Source of the DNA: Circinella umbellata | Lineage: Eukaryota; Mucoromycota; Mucoromycetes; Mucorales; Lichtheimiaceae | Direction of reading: 5' to 3' | NCBI GenBank assembly: GCA_025093555.1 | Contig: JAIWNF010000004.1 | Coordinates: 1 to 64,000, forward strand | Length of the DNA: 64,000 nt | In this document: in pieces, positions 1-11,102 of the stretch | Layout: every line of letters starts with the position of its first letter | Position numbering within the stretch: the stretch's first letter is position 1 | Program-made: the position numbers and the translations under genes | The notes under the pieces: model-generated | What the model was told of the DNA's origin: nothing | What the model saw: only the letters and a program-made list of their open reading frames with translations | Database searches by the model: none

Positions 1-1500
1 CAAACTTCATAACAGACTCTGTTCAAATATAGGTAGGGCTATTGTTGATTCAGGATCTACAATACCATCTAGAATTTTTGAAGGAGCATTCAGAGGTATG
101 TACACATTTTTTTTATATATGTACCTGTATGATAAATTAATTTATCAACTTTTATTAACATACTTATTTCATTGATAGACGTTTCGAAAAAGGCAGGCCT
201 TATGCGTTCCGTTGACTGGATTATGTTCCTTCAGATAATAGTCCCAATACTTGTGTTTGAGCAGCTAGTAGAAGAAAATGGTCGAGATTCACATCAGGTC
301 CAAGCCTTAATGTCTCTTGTAATAGGATGTACCTTGTCCTTACAATGGGAAATCCACAGAGAAGATCATGCTAATATAAAAAGGTAAGTGTAACTTTTTC
401 TATCTTGTTATTTAACTTCAATAAAAATTAATCCAAGATTTGATTACATTTAGACACTTGCATGCCTGGCACCTACACATGAAGAATAAAATGGATCACA
501 ATTTATATACAGTGAATTTTCACTTACTTTGTCACTTCCGGGACATTATTGAAAAGCTTGGCCCCTTGCGTGGTTACAGTACATGATTTGCAGAGCGTGC
601 AATTGGTTAGTATATTATTACTCAATACCCCATTGCTACACTATTGAATATATACTTACTATCTATTTGCACAATATAGGGTTTTTCAAACGCCATATAA
701 AACTTCATGTCCGACCTGGAGCTAACGCTGCCAAGATAATAAAACGTCAACTAATCATGCGTAACTTTGAGCGCGTGTATAAGAGCGATGACCCAATAGG
801 AGAGCTCCCATTAAATCAATATATTGTACCTGATGAAGATGAAGAATATGAAGAAATGATGCTATGGGATCACAATATTGCAAGTGTCACTGATTATAAT
901 GCAAAATATAATCTGGTCGAATACTTAACAAACTACTGGCATTTTCAGTTTCGCAATGATCGAGTACTTCGCAGTATCTTAGACAACAACATCCGTGTCG
1001 GAAAACGACTTCTCAAAGGTGATATGATATTCCATTACTAAGAATACCTAAGTACCGCCAAAAAACTGGATACCTTAGTCAAATTAATACTGCCAACCTC
1101 ATCTGGTTCAGGAGTGTTTTTTGGAGACATTCTACTATTTTTTACACATGCTTATGAGGGTACGATTTCATAGAACTTAATGCAATACATACACATATAT
1201 AAATAGATTATTTACCTTTTTTATAATTTAGGCATTGAGCATCCCCTTTGCTTGCTGAAAGTTTATGGCAATATTAGGATGACAGAATATGGCTCACGAC
1301 GAACATGAAAGGGCGTCCCATTTGGTTTTCGGACAAGTAGAAATACAAGTACTTTGGATAAGCTTTACGTAACACATGCTAATAACGTAAAGACCAATGC
1401 TGGATTGCTTAAATCCTCATTGCATGATGGCCACTATTACTTAGTTTTTTCTGGAATGATCCCAGGTGACATTCAGCTCGGGGATATCAACAGTATTTAG
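1..1500 (+). pseudogene. decayed transposon-encoded protein (DUF4218-like transposase-associated), 5' end outside window
   Basis: A spliced reading frame enters from the left edge. The segments join in frame: 2-95, 179-382, 454-617, 680-1158 and 1232-1500, with GT-AG introns between them. The conceptual product has the DUF4218-like signature of fungal and plant transposon proteins: a stretch reading VNFHLLCHFRDIIEKLGPLR, then a tryptophan position followed by FAERAIG and FKRHIK. It is broken by TGA at 584-586 (exactly where W precedes FAERAIG), TAA at 1039-1041 and TGA at 1306-1308, and it ends at TAG 1498-1500. All three internal stops are explainable as single C-to-T or G-to-A changes. It is therefore a dead mobile-element gene. 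Family assignment is from memory of the motif pattern; I cannot say which transposon superfamily carried it. Confidence 0.7.
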
Positions 1501-1556
1501 ACTCCACCCTCCACCCTCCTCAGTTACTATTTTTATTTTCCTTTTTTATCAAACTT

Positions 1557-1791
1557 TTGTGCCAAATGTGCCAGATGTGCCAAATGTCCCAAAGTAGACT
1601 CAACACCCTCAAAATCTTCTCACTATTCCCTTTCAACTTTACCAATTTGACCTTCCGCTCTTCCGAATTTTTTTTTGATTCCTTTTTTATCAAAACTTTT
1701 GTGCCAAATGTGCCAAATGTGCCAATAAACCTTTATTTGGAAACTTTGGATGTGCCAAATGTGCCAAGTGTGCCAAATGTGCCAAAAATTT
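1557..1791. repeat. 9-bp minisatellite, unit near ATGTGCCAA, in three clusters
   Basis: Units of ATGTGCCAA and close variants occur at about 1558-1593, 1702-1727 and 1752-1791. The first two clusters share the same upstream flank (a run ending TTTTTTATCAAA-CTTTTG), so a block of about 45 bp was itself duplicated. Because the unit is a multiple of three it opens short frames on both strands, encoding CQM-type or GTF-type repeats, but no domain or splice context supports coding. Confidence 0.75.
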
Positions 1792-3551
1792 CCCATGGTG
1801 TGTGGCTCACCAATCGAGATTTAAATCTAGAAACTCCGTTCCTCTTTATGCCTTGGTTGCTCTTATGCGGTGCAAAAAAAAACAGCACATACTTATTACT
1901 TTCGGAATGCATAGCCTGTACTACTGATGTTGTGTGGATATATGATTGACTTTTTAAATAAGTATTAGTTTCGGTGATGATGTAGGAACTAATGTGATGA
2001 AAAGGTATAATAAGCACAGATCCTATTTACTCTCATTGTTAATAATTTTAAACATTTAGATAATTATGAGAAAGAGCTTCGAGTTAGTTTATACACACAC
2101 ACACACAAACCAACAGTAATGTTTATTTTCTATATATTTGGACTCTAGTTTTTATATACATATATTAAGGCTAATGTATCAAGTAACAATAATATTAGTC
2201 ATCATTATGATTATTATCAACCATTGGCGATATGAAGTGCTTGCCAATAAATAAAGTAACATTTTATAAAATCGCCTACAAACGGGACCATGTTATACTT
2301 TATACTTATTATCAGACTAGTAATATACAAATAATATAATCCTTGGTTAATCCAAGCACTATGAGTAGACATATATAATCAACCCTGAGTCATCGAACTA
2401 GAAAAGGGTGTGATATTCCTACCCACCATCAAAATAAATAATAATAATATACACCGATCTAACTCAAACATAATAATATCAGTTACTTCTCTATTATATC
2501 ATATTAAGCAAGTCATACCAAATGAAACATATAATAATAATAATATACCAATCACAATCATATACGTACCAATAATAATAATAATATAAAACATATCATA
2601 TATCAATATACTGAAACTAAAACAACAAGTGAACCCATCATCGTAGGATAGGGAAATTATATACCAAAGACTATAAATATAGACTTAAAATTAAATAATA
2701 TAAAATTATCTTTTTATTTTGATACTGTATTCATATAATAAAAGACTTAATCGATTCTCACAAGACTTATATTTTGTTATCCATTTCTATTTCTATCTAC
2801 TTTTATCTTACCTTATTTATCTATTTTCCCATCTGTTGTATTATACGAACATTGTCTCTTTATCCCAGATGAAATAAGAAATCATATTTAAAATATTTAA
2901 AATACAGACGTGAACAGAACTCAATTCTAAAAAGGAAACTGAGTAAAATCGCATAACGATGTCCTGCGCCTCGTCAACTTAAATTAAAGAATAAAAGAGA
3001 GTATCATGGCTAAGCCCAATATACTTCAGAACAGTAGCTACAGTAACCTTCTCAATATTAATGACTAATATCAAGTACCCGACTTTACTATCAATCACCC
3101 ACATCATTCTATTAACTAAGCCCCATAACTCATAGAATAGAAATCATATAAATACGGGTTGTAAATATTATTTTAAAGAAAGAACTTTATCCTAGTTTCT
3201 AAATTATTATTAAAGATATATAACAAAGTCTCAAAGGATTTATACCTTGTCTGTTTTTATTTCCTACTTTTATTAAAATAACCAAATATCACACCATCCA
3301 TACGACAAAGGGTACACTTTATACTAAAAATTTTAATTTATCACAATTTCCAGCTTTCCTTTATTTCGTCTTTTTTCTCTTTTCACTTATTCCAATACTT
3401 CAGTCCATATCACATTAAACCAGAAAAAAAAACAATTGTTACATATTTATAATCTGAACAAAGCTTCTATAATGTAACCTTCGATTTTACCTCTCATACA
3501 AAAAAATCGAAATAAATGTCTGATGAGCAAGACATTCTAAACCCCGTTGGT
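1792..3551. other. gene-poor AT-rich spacer
   Basis: No credible coding region on either strand. It contains an AC dinucleotide run near 2091-2107 and several short AAT/ATA-rich tracts between 2430 and 2600. The last eight bases, CCGTTGGT at 3544-3551, are the left target-site duplication of the hAT-like element that follows. Confidence 0.6.
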
Positions 3552-4499
3552 TAGGGTTCTTAGTAGACCGATCCGGATCGGATTGGCACCATTTCGAATC
3601 CGATCCGTTTTGAAATGGATCGGATTTTCGGAAATTCAGATTGTCCACGGATTAGAGAATTGCAATCCGAATCCGTTTCGTAAAAATCCGGATTGAATCG
3701 GTAATCCGTAACGCAAAAGAATCAATTAGATGAAAATTTAGGCTATATAGTAGATGTCACAGTATTTTCTCATGAGAGAAGGTATTTTACAAGATTGTGT
3801 ATGGTAGTCGTTTGAGATCGTTTAAGAAAAGTAAAACATTGGTAACAGAGGTGCATTATTTTTAGTTGATTTTATTATTTTGGTTTGAAAAACATAATAG
3901 GAAATAAATAAGTTATAATAAAAAAAGAATTGTAGTAATAAAAAAATTGTAGTAATAAAAAGTTATAATAATGGGAAAAGAGAAGTTACAATGGGAAAAG
4001 AAAGTTAAAAAGTTATAGTGATAAAAAAGTATATAACATGACGTGGTTTTTTTTTTTTTGTGGGGGCAAGTAGTAAATTTTACAATCAAATAATAAAAAT
4101 AATAATCAAGTTCATTAATCTCTTCAATTTTTCTTTTCTTCTTTTCAGATATTTCTTTTCTATATTAAAGCCATTACTGCTTTTCTTTTCAACTGCTCTA
4201 TTCAAGTATATAATAATATACAAAAACTTAAAATTTCTGTAAAATATAGCTACTCTCTTTTTTATTTGAATATATATATACCATACCACAGCATTGTTAA
4301 AACTTTGATCCATTACTCTATAATTATAATGACGGTTCAGAAAAATCCGACGGATCCATGGATCTCAATCCGTTTACAATCCGGATTGTAGAATTACGAT
4401 CCGAATCCGATCCGAATCCGTTGAGACACATCCCAAATCCGATCCAATCCGTATGAAAAACGGATCGGTTTATAAATCCGGATTGTACCAAGATCCCTA
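3552..4499. mobile_element. non-autonomous hAT-like DNA transposon, 948 bp, intact ends and 8-bp TSD
   Basis: The left end reads TAGGGTTCTTAGTAG and the inverted right end reads TAGGGATCTTGGTAC, an imperfect terminal inverted repeat. It is flanked by a perfect 8-bp direct repeat, CCGTTGGT at 3544-3551 and 4500-4507, the target duplication length typical of hAT elements. About 150 bp inside each end is packed with ATCCG/CGGAT motifs in both orientations (3574-3720 and 4345-4490), as expected for subterminal transposase-binding sites. The centre is AT-rich. Short frames at 4060-4313 are low-complexity and show no transposase motifs, so the element depends on a transposase made elsewhere. The perfect TSD suggests fairly recent insertion. 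Confidence 0.85.
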
Positions 4500-4744
4500 C
4501 CGTTGGTAAAGGGTAATATACAATTAAAAATACCAGTATGCAGATATCTACTTTGTTACTCTACAGCACATAAGACAACTTACCAAGGATGTATTTTGTA
4601 TTTGGGGTCAGCTATTAGTATTAGACGAGTTTCTAGGTAAATATCCGAAAAGAGAACGAGTGGTTATCTATTTGTCTATGCTTGAATGTATATATTATCT
4701 TTTTTATTCATTATTATTTTTTTTAAAGAAAGCGCCTTGTTAGG

Positions 4745-6512
4745 TTACATAACAAAGCGAATGTTACCTAAACTTTCTTCAAGTTTTCGCTTTTGTGCAC
4801 TGTTCAGATTGCAGGGTCTTGCACGCTTAACGCCTCCCGGCCAACCTTGCAATACAATTTCTTTGTACATCTTCTCATCTTGCCACTGCATTTTTTCACC
4901 TACAATATCATGGTTATATATATCCTTGACAGCTTTTTCTACAAATAATTTATTAGCATAGTTACATAGATAATTACTATTTTAATACTTACTATATTTA
5001 TCAAGAATTGTATCTTTCAACCATGTGTTATAGGCATGTTGCTTCGTTGCCCGGAGTCGAGTCTTCGCTGTCTGGATCTCATTTGAGGGAGTGGACATGG
5101 TGGTAGAGGCAGAGGCTGTATTTAATAAACTTATGATGTTAATGTGTATATTTGTAATAGTCACATACACAAATTATATGAATTAGACACTTTTAAACTT
5201 ACCGAGACAATCTTCTACATTAAATTGAAGCATCCGAAAACGGAACTCGCATTGGAAGGAGATCGGAGTAAATTCTACCTCGCCTTTCTTCATCATTTTG
5301 AAGAATCGATGACCACAGTCTAAAAAAATATAGATGAAAATCAATGCATGGTGATAGCACGAATAATCCACATCTGCTCAGTGATACATTTGCTTTTATA
5401 CAATTGTATGTTGCATTACCTGTGCCAAATCCGCTTTGAGGTGGATTCAAAGAGGTTTGGGTGTTACTTGGTGCAACAAAGCAGATGCTTTCCACCCCAC
5501 ATTCTTGTCGAAGCATATTCAAGGTATCAGAGAGACAATTTGATAACAAATTGAATCTCTTAGCCTTTGTTTCAAGAGAGAATGGTCGAATTTTACCCTC
5601 CTTCTCATTAAAGGCCTTGGCCTTTGACTTAAAGACCTCTTTCTCCTCCACCGTGAGAGCATTCCAAGCTGTAGCCTTGCGAGCAATGATGTTACCCATT
5701 TGCTTGGAATCTCTCTTGAGATTCTCCCAGTCTAAAATCAATATAACAAGCATTTTTAATATCAATGTAAGTTATTCCATTCTCTCTTTTCATTTTATCT
5801 GTTCCTTCCCCATTTTTTCTCTTCCAAAAATAATAATGTACAGTAGAAACATATTTTTTCTATGTATTTAAATACCGAGACCCAAACGTCTCATCCTCTG
5901 CTTTATTCTCCTTTCCTCATAATCTGATACTGGTATCCAAATATGCTTAGTCTATACCAACAACTGGTCACACTTCTACTACTATACTACCATATAAAAA
6001 AAGCTACCTTGATCACTGAACTGCTCAGAAAGATATGCGCCATATCCAGTGCGCAATCCGGTGTTCTTACGAAGAGATGGCAGCTTAATTGGCTCTAACG
6101 ATTCTACTTGTCTATCATACTTCTCTGCTATCCGGGCGGGACCAACCCTCAATTCCTCGACAAGTCGGCTTTCCAAGGCAGCAAGCTCAATACTCATCGT
6201 CGAATCGGGATCCATTGAATCACTCAAGTCGCTAATGAGTCTTGGGTTGTTTCTTCCCGTCGATACAGTAGTGAACTGTGTCAAACTTTTGAGACGATTG
6301 ACTTCTGATTTGATAGTGTTGAGCTGTTCGACACTACCCTCGGAACCGCCTTCAAACATTCGGAAAAGGTTTGGCTCCTTTTCGACCCATTCATCTTCGT
6401 CAGCAGTTCTTTCTCCATAATCCTTGAAAAGAATTACTAAAGCCTTTTGAAAGACCTCAATAAGTTGGTCATTATCCACATCAAGCAAGTTAATGGTGTT
6501 GTTCATAGACAT
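4745..6512 (-). CDS. HMG-box-like protein, five exons (about 416 residues)
   Basis: Minus-strand exons 6512-6008, 5731-5420, 5319-5203, 5115-4993 and 4938-4745 join in frame with GT-AG introns and end at TAA 4747-4745. The middle of the protein has the second half of an HMG box: basic residues, then WNALTVEEKEVFKSKAKAFN, matching the family's W-x-L-x-x-EEK pattern. The N-terminal 150 residues are acidic and serine-rich; the C-terminal part has no domain I know. HMG boxes bind DNA, so a nuclear role is inferred. An alternative structure reads exon 1 on to 5991 and adds an exon 5951-5876 that is open, in phase at both sides and basic (HIWIPVSDYEERRIKQRMRR); it needs a 39-bp intron but would give a fuller HMG box. 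Start ATG is at 6512; in-frame MSMNNTI is the first methionine. Confidence 0.65.
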
Positions 6513-7166
6513 TTTTGAGAAGAAAAATAGTACGGTAATAAAATAAATAAATAAAATAGTAACAGCAATTTTTTATGAGGGTCTGATTAAATATGAATTT
6601 CTGATTTTTATTATGTCATCATTGTTGTACTTCTGCAATTTTTCTTTTCTCTCATCTTCAGGGGAGACTCCTCACACTGTTTGACTTAACACCCTTTTTT
6701 GTCCTTTATAATACGAATTCATATATGTTATCAATATAATAAAAGGGGGTTTTATTATTGCTTTTTGAAGGCAATTTGGTTTTCGTATATAAAGTAGTAA
6801 TAGTTGGAACTAGCAGCTGGATTTCTTTTTTGTCGCTCATTTAATAGCTAAGCTTTCTTGCACGCATTGTCGAGGTCACAAGACCACAAGGTCGTCTAAA
6901 TAGTGGGGACCCCGTCTTGTATAGCTCCACAATAAGAGTGGGAGAAGTGTGTATCACTAGGACAGAACGACAACTACTGCTGGGAGAAGATGCAAAAACA
7001 TTCATGAAATAAACTCTATTTTTTTATCATTGATGTAAATAGTTCGAGTGTTCTCATAACTATCATTTGATGTATATTATTTGTCTAGATAGAATCTATA
7101 TATATATACTATGAGTAATTCTCTGTATATCACAACTTTTAAAGATAAAAGAAAAAATCTAAATGT
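6513..7166. other. spacer between the HMG-like gene start and the Sec14 gene end
   Basis: Contains the promoter region of the minus-strand HMG-like gene and the 3' side of the Sec14-like gene. A GC-richer patch at 6850-6960 stands out from the AT-rich surroundings, but it does not fold into a tRNA-like pattern by eye and has no T-loop consensus. No gene seen. Confidence 0.5.
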
Positions 7167-8698
7167 CTATTCGGATTCTTGAAAAAAAGCAGGTCCACGT
7201 ATATGTTTATCTGTTTTTCCTTTTTCCATGATTGCTGTGCTATATGCTGTTGAGACATTTTCATTATCGCTACTTGATTCCATGATAGGTATATTTTTCA
7301 AAACTATAAGGAAAATAACGTATATATATGAAAGAATCAGTAAAAATCAACCAATAACTAAGATAAAAAACGAACTATCTCATAATACAACAGCAAACAA
7401 CTTACTTTGAGATGGAACGCAACCCCCCGGGATATGTGAACATGTACATTGGCCACCTAAGAAAGAAGGAAGGTTTTCAGCAGGAATCTGTTTTAAAAGA
7501 ACTTCCTTATAATCCTTGCCTAAGATTTGAATTTTATCAATGGTCTAAAAAGGATAAATAATAACCGAAAATATATATTTAATAACACGTATTTTGATAA
7601 TTTTCTTCATTATTCTTTAAAATCACTTACTCCTGGATCTAACCACCCTTTAACAACCTTCCACACCATAACAAATGCAGAAGGAGCATTTACTAAATAC
7701 AGCTTGTTTAAAGTTTCAGGATAATATTTTTGATCAGTATCAGATATTGCCTTGATATAATATAGAGCTGGCATATGAAATTCTATTTTGTTTTCTCTTA
7801 GTTAAGTTCTTTCTTTTCACTAATGATGAATTTTAACAATTCTACATATCTATAGTAGCAAACACATACGATGCCACCCCATCCCGGTACAATCAAAAAT
7901 GACCGTCTCACGATTAATATGTTTTCCAGCCTTCTTTGAACAATCCTTCATGATCACACGATGTAAAAATTCATTACAACCTGTGTGGTAATGTGATACC
8001 TCTTCACTTGTTGAATATTTAGCAATTTCTTTGGCTGCATGGTATCCCTAAATATAGATTATTAATCATACTATCACGTAAAAATATATATATAGGTCAT
8101 ATTTTTCTCCCTCATTTTATACTTAATATGAAGCACTATATCTTACTAATCGTTCGATATAGATAGGACACCCATCATTATCTGTCTTATGTAAACAACT
8201 ACCACCCATCCATCTATATATACGTAAAACTGCCGATGATATATCAGGATGTGCTTCGAGATTTCCGTCTGGTAAACAAGAAAACCCTCGGACTGGGTAA
8301 AGTAATGGTAATTTATTATCTTCTGTTGCCACTGGATGTAAATCCACATTATTTTCTTTTCTCCAACTAAGAGTGTTTACCAATTGTTCCTTGGCAGCAT
8401 TCTATTATATATATATACTTATATTAACAAAACTTTCCAAAACTTTTTTTTATCATGTTCGAACTCTTCAATCATTTGTATTCATTTTACTTACCACATT
8501 CCAGCTTCGAGCGATTAAAAATTGCTTTAAATACTATAATACACACATTAATATATTTTACATGATAACTGGTAATTTTATAAATATATATTTATTTATT
8601 TTCTTGATTACTTCAGTTTCCAAATTGATTTCCAAGTCACCTAATTCCTTGAGTAATTGTTGTAGTGCTTCATTTTGCTCTTCTTCAGTTTTGGTCAT
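7167..8698 (-). CDS. CRAL-TRIO / Sec14-like phosphatidylinositol transfer protein, seven exons (328 residues)
   Basis: Exons 8698-8612, 8533-8495, 8401-8147, 8047-7870, 7782-7631, 7544-7406 and 7303-7167 join without a frame break and end at TAG. The N-terminal helical CRAL-TRIO_N part has LKQFLIARSWNV and LSWRKENNVD. The lipid-binding domain follows: CPIYIERLGYH, the IFDCTGMGWH strand, then YYPETLNKLYLVNAP with WKVVKGWLDP, and IPAENLPSFLGG near the end, all hallmarks of fungal Sec14. The length fits the roughly 300-residue family. Sec14 proteins exchange phosphatidylinositol and phosphatidylcholine and support Golgi secretion; whether this is the essential Sec14 or a paralogue cannot be told. 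The tail after PGGCVPSQ is hydrophilic and probably variable. It is divergent from the dehydrogenase at 9169. Confidence 0.9.
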
Positions 8699-9168
8699 GG
8701 TTTTAATTGATGTGAAGAAAAGAAAACAGGAGTAAAGTCATTGCGGTGATATTCAATTTAAATTTTATACTGTAAGCATTCCATGGGCACGTGACCTCAT
8801 TTTTTATGACATTAATTATCTTGTTGGTGTAACTTGTATATCAATGAATAAAAGATGAACAGTTTAATTTGTTTAATAGAACATTTAGTTGGTTATGGAG
8901 CCATTTATTCTTAATAGAAGTTATATTAATAGATTATATGTGATAAACAATACTAGCATACTTTTATTATTAATCTATGACGCTTTGGTCTATTCATTGA
9001 ATACCATTTGTAAAGCAAATTATTAGTATTATTGTTCCTCCGCAAAATTCGGTTTGTCAGCCTAAATTCTAAAAGACAGCATAAAACCAAGTTCTATTCA
9101 GAGTCTCTTTCTTTTCTTAAGTATTAGAATACCCCCACACTTTTTTTTTATTCTATCAATTTATCATT
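8699..9168. promoter_or_regulatory. divergent intergenic region between the Sec14-like and SDR genes
   Basis: The 470 bp separate two start codons pointing away from each other, so both promoters must lie here. No specific site is recognisable beyond poly(T) and poly(A) tracts, including the T-run just upstream of the SDR start. No coding exon seen. Confidence 0.5.
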
Positions 9169-9310
9169 ATGGATATCAACGCTCTTTTTAGTGTGAAAGA
9201 TAAAGTAGTTCTCGTAACTGGTGGATCTCGTGGCATTGGTGAAATGATTGCTACTGTAAGCATTTACTTTTTATGAATGTCACAAGCACTTAAATCTTTT
9301 AGGGATTGCA

Positions 9311-9354
<44 letters not shown>

Positions 9355-10603
9355 GGGTTTTATCCAAGGCGGTGCCAAGGTTTATATCAGTAGTCGTTCT
9401 GCTAAGGCTTGTGAAGAGGTAATATATTTATCAAAATGATAGGCAACACATTTATCACTTGTTCTATTAGAAATTATAAATTCTAATAATTTATATATAA
9501 AAATATCTATTTATTCCTTTACACATATGAAAAGGTTGTTACTAAATTAAATGCCTTGGGTCCTGGTAAATGTATTGCTATTCCTGCTGATCTTCAAAAC
9601 TTGGATGATCTTAATAGACTTGTTACGGAACTTTCAAAGAAAGAATCTCGTAAGTATTTCTTTATTTACCAAGTCAGTAGTGGATACAGTGTATTTTTGA
9701 CTGAAATATTTAAATAACATTATTATTATAGACCTTGATGTTTTAATTAACAATGCTGGTAAACTATTATTATTTATTTTCAAAAATTTATTGTAAACCA
9801 TTATATTAAGCTGTATTTTTAAAAAAGGTGCTACATGGGGAGCCCCCATTGATGAGTATCCTGAAGCTGCATTTCAAAAGGTTATGAATCTCAATGTGAA
9901 TCGTGTGTTTAGTTTGACTAAAGCGTAAGTTGGCCTTTTATAGTTTTTATTAATAAATTGACTGATTGTTTTTTTACGGAACTTTAAATAAATAATTAGT
10001 TTGCTTCCTTTGTTGAGAGCAAATGCTTCTCAAGATGATCCATCTCGTATTATTAATATTGGTTCAATTAATGGCGAAACTGTAAGTAATTCAATTTAAT
10101 ATACTATGATGTACAACCAACAGAAAAAACTATTCTATCTCATTCATGAACATACTGAATTCTTTTTATTATATATTATAAAATATAGGTCCCTGGTTTT
10201 GAAAGTTATGCTTACTCTGCATCCAAGGCTGCTATCCATCACATGTCTCGTCACTTGGCTGCTCGTCTTGGTAGAGAATATATTTTAGTTAATGCTATTG
10301 CCCCTGGTTCTTTCCCTTCAAAAATGATGGCTGAAACTTTACGTACACATGGTGATGAAATTAAGGCTAAGGTTCCTGTAGGACGTGTCGGTACTCCTGA
10401 AGATGTTGCTGGTAAAAAAAAATCAAAAAGTTTAAATATATTTCGATTATTGTTACGGTCTTGATACAATTTTAATGGAATTAATTTTTTTTTTTGGTCT
10501 ATTAGGTACATGTATCTATCTTTCTTCTCGTGCCGGAAATTATACTAATGGCGCTACTATTGTCATTGATGGTGGTTCTATTCAAAACAATGCTAGAATT
10601 TAA
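9169..10603 (+). CDS. short-chain dehydrogenase/reductase, classical SDR (263 residues)
   Basis: Eight exons: 9169-9255, 9356-9418, 9535-9649, 9732-9758, 9828-9924, 10000-10081, 10189-10411 and 10506-10603 (TAA). The product is a complete classical SDR. It has the cofactor motif TGGSRGIG at 17-24, NNAG at 95-98, catalytic Ser152 in NIGSING and Tyr166/Lys170 in YAYSASK, then NAIAPGSFPS and a C-terminal IDGGS. This is an NAD(P)H-dependent oxidoreductase of the 3-oxoacyl-reductase/RhlG-like kind; the substrate is unknown. No transit peptide is obvious. The first intron ends in an AAT microsatellite (about 9311-9353) that runs right into the AG acceptor. The 27-bp fourth exon is unusually small but carries the NNAG motif. 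Confidence 0.93.
9311..9355. repeat. AAT trinucleotide microsatellite forming the 3' end of SDR intron 1
   Basis: About fourteen AAT units precede the splice acceptor TAG at 9353-9355. The usual pyrimidine tract is therefore replaced by the repeat. Confidence 0.85.
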
Positions 10604-11102
10604 AAAAAAAGATATATATATAAAGATATATATACCACAAACAACTTGTTCTTATATGCTCTTGACTATTATCGTATATTGCTTTTTGTAATTTATATTA
10701 TATTTTTGCGAAACATGTATTTTTCCGCTTGTAAAACAAACTTGTATAAAGGAATAGCATCTGTATTCAATATAATTATGTAGTAATCCAATTTATGATA
10801 CACTCTATTAATGTGTTTTTTATGTGAAGAGGAATAATAGAATTGATAAGAAAGAAAGCTGGATCATGTGGGTGGTGGGTGTGTGAAGGTGAACAAAAAG
10901 AAAAAGCGGTGATAAACCTCGTTTTTTCCAAAGTTCCCAGAACCTAGTGGGTCCAATAAAAGAAGAGTTTAGCTGCGTAGTAACTTTTTAAAGTAACAAT
11001 TTTTTACGCCACATATATAAATTGCCTGTATTACAGTAAAAAATAATCGGGAGGTAAAAAATTACACTAAACCAATACTGCGCCACGAAATACATACTTG
11101 AA
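10604..11102. other. spacer between the SDR and the 492-codon ORF
   Basis: AT-rich 3' region of the SDR gene followed by the presumed promoter of the next gene. No coding frame, tRNA or repeat of note. Confidence 0.5.

Noticed and set aside
1557..2017. Frames on both strands over the minisatellite (130 and 94 codons)
   Set aside because: Openness comes from the 9-bp repeat, a multiple of three; no domain, no splice context.
4060..4313. Frames inside the hAT-like element as a possible transposase
   Set aside because: Poly-AT composition (I, F, K, N rich), no dimerisation or catalytic motif, too short.
6850..6960. GC-richer patch as a possible tRNA or other RNA gene
   Set aside because: No T-loop consensus and no cloverleaf pairing by eye.
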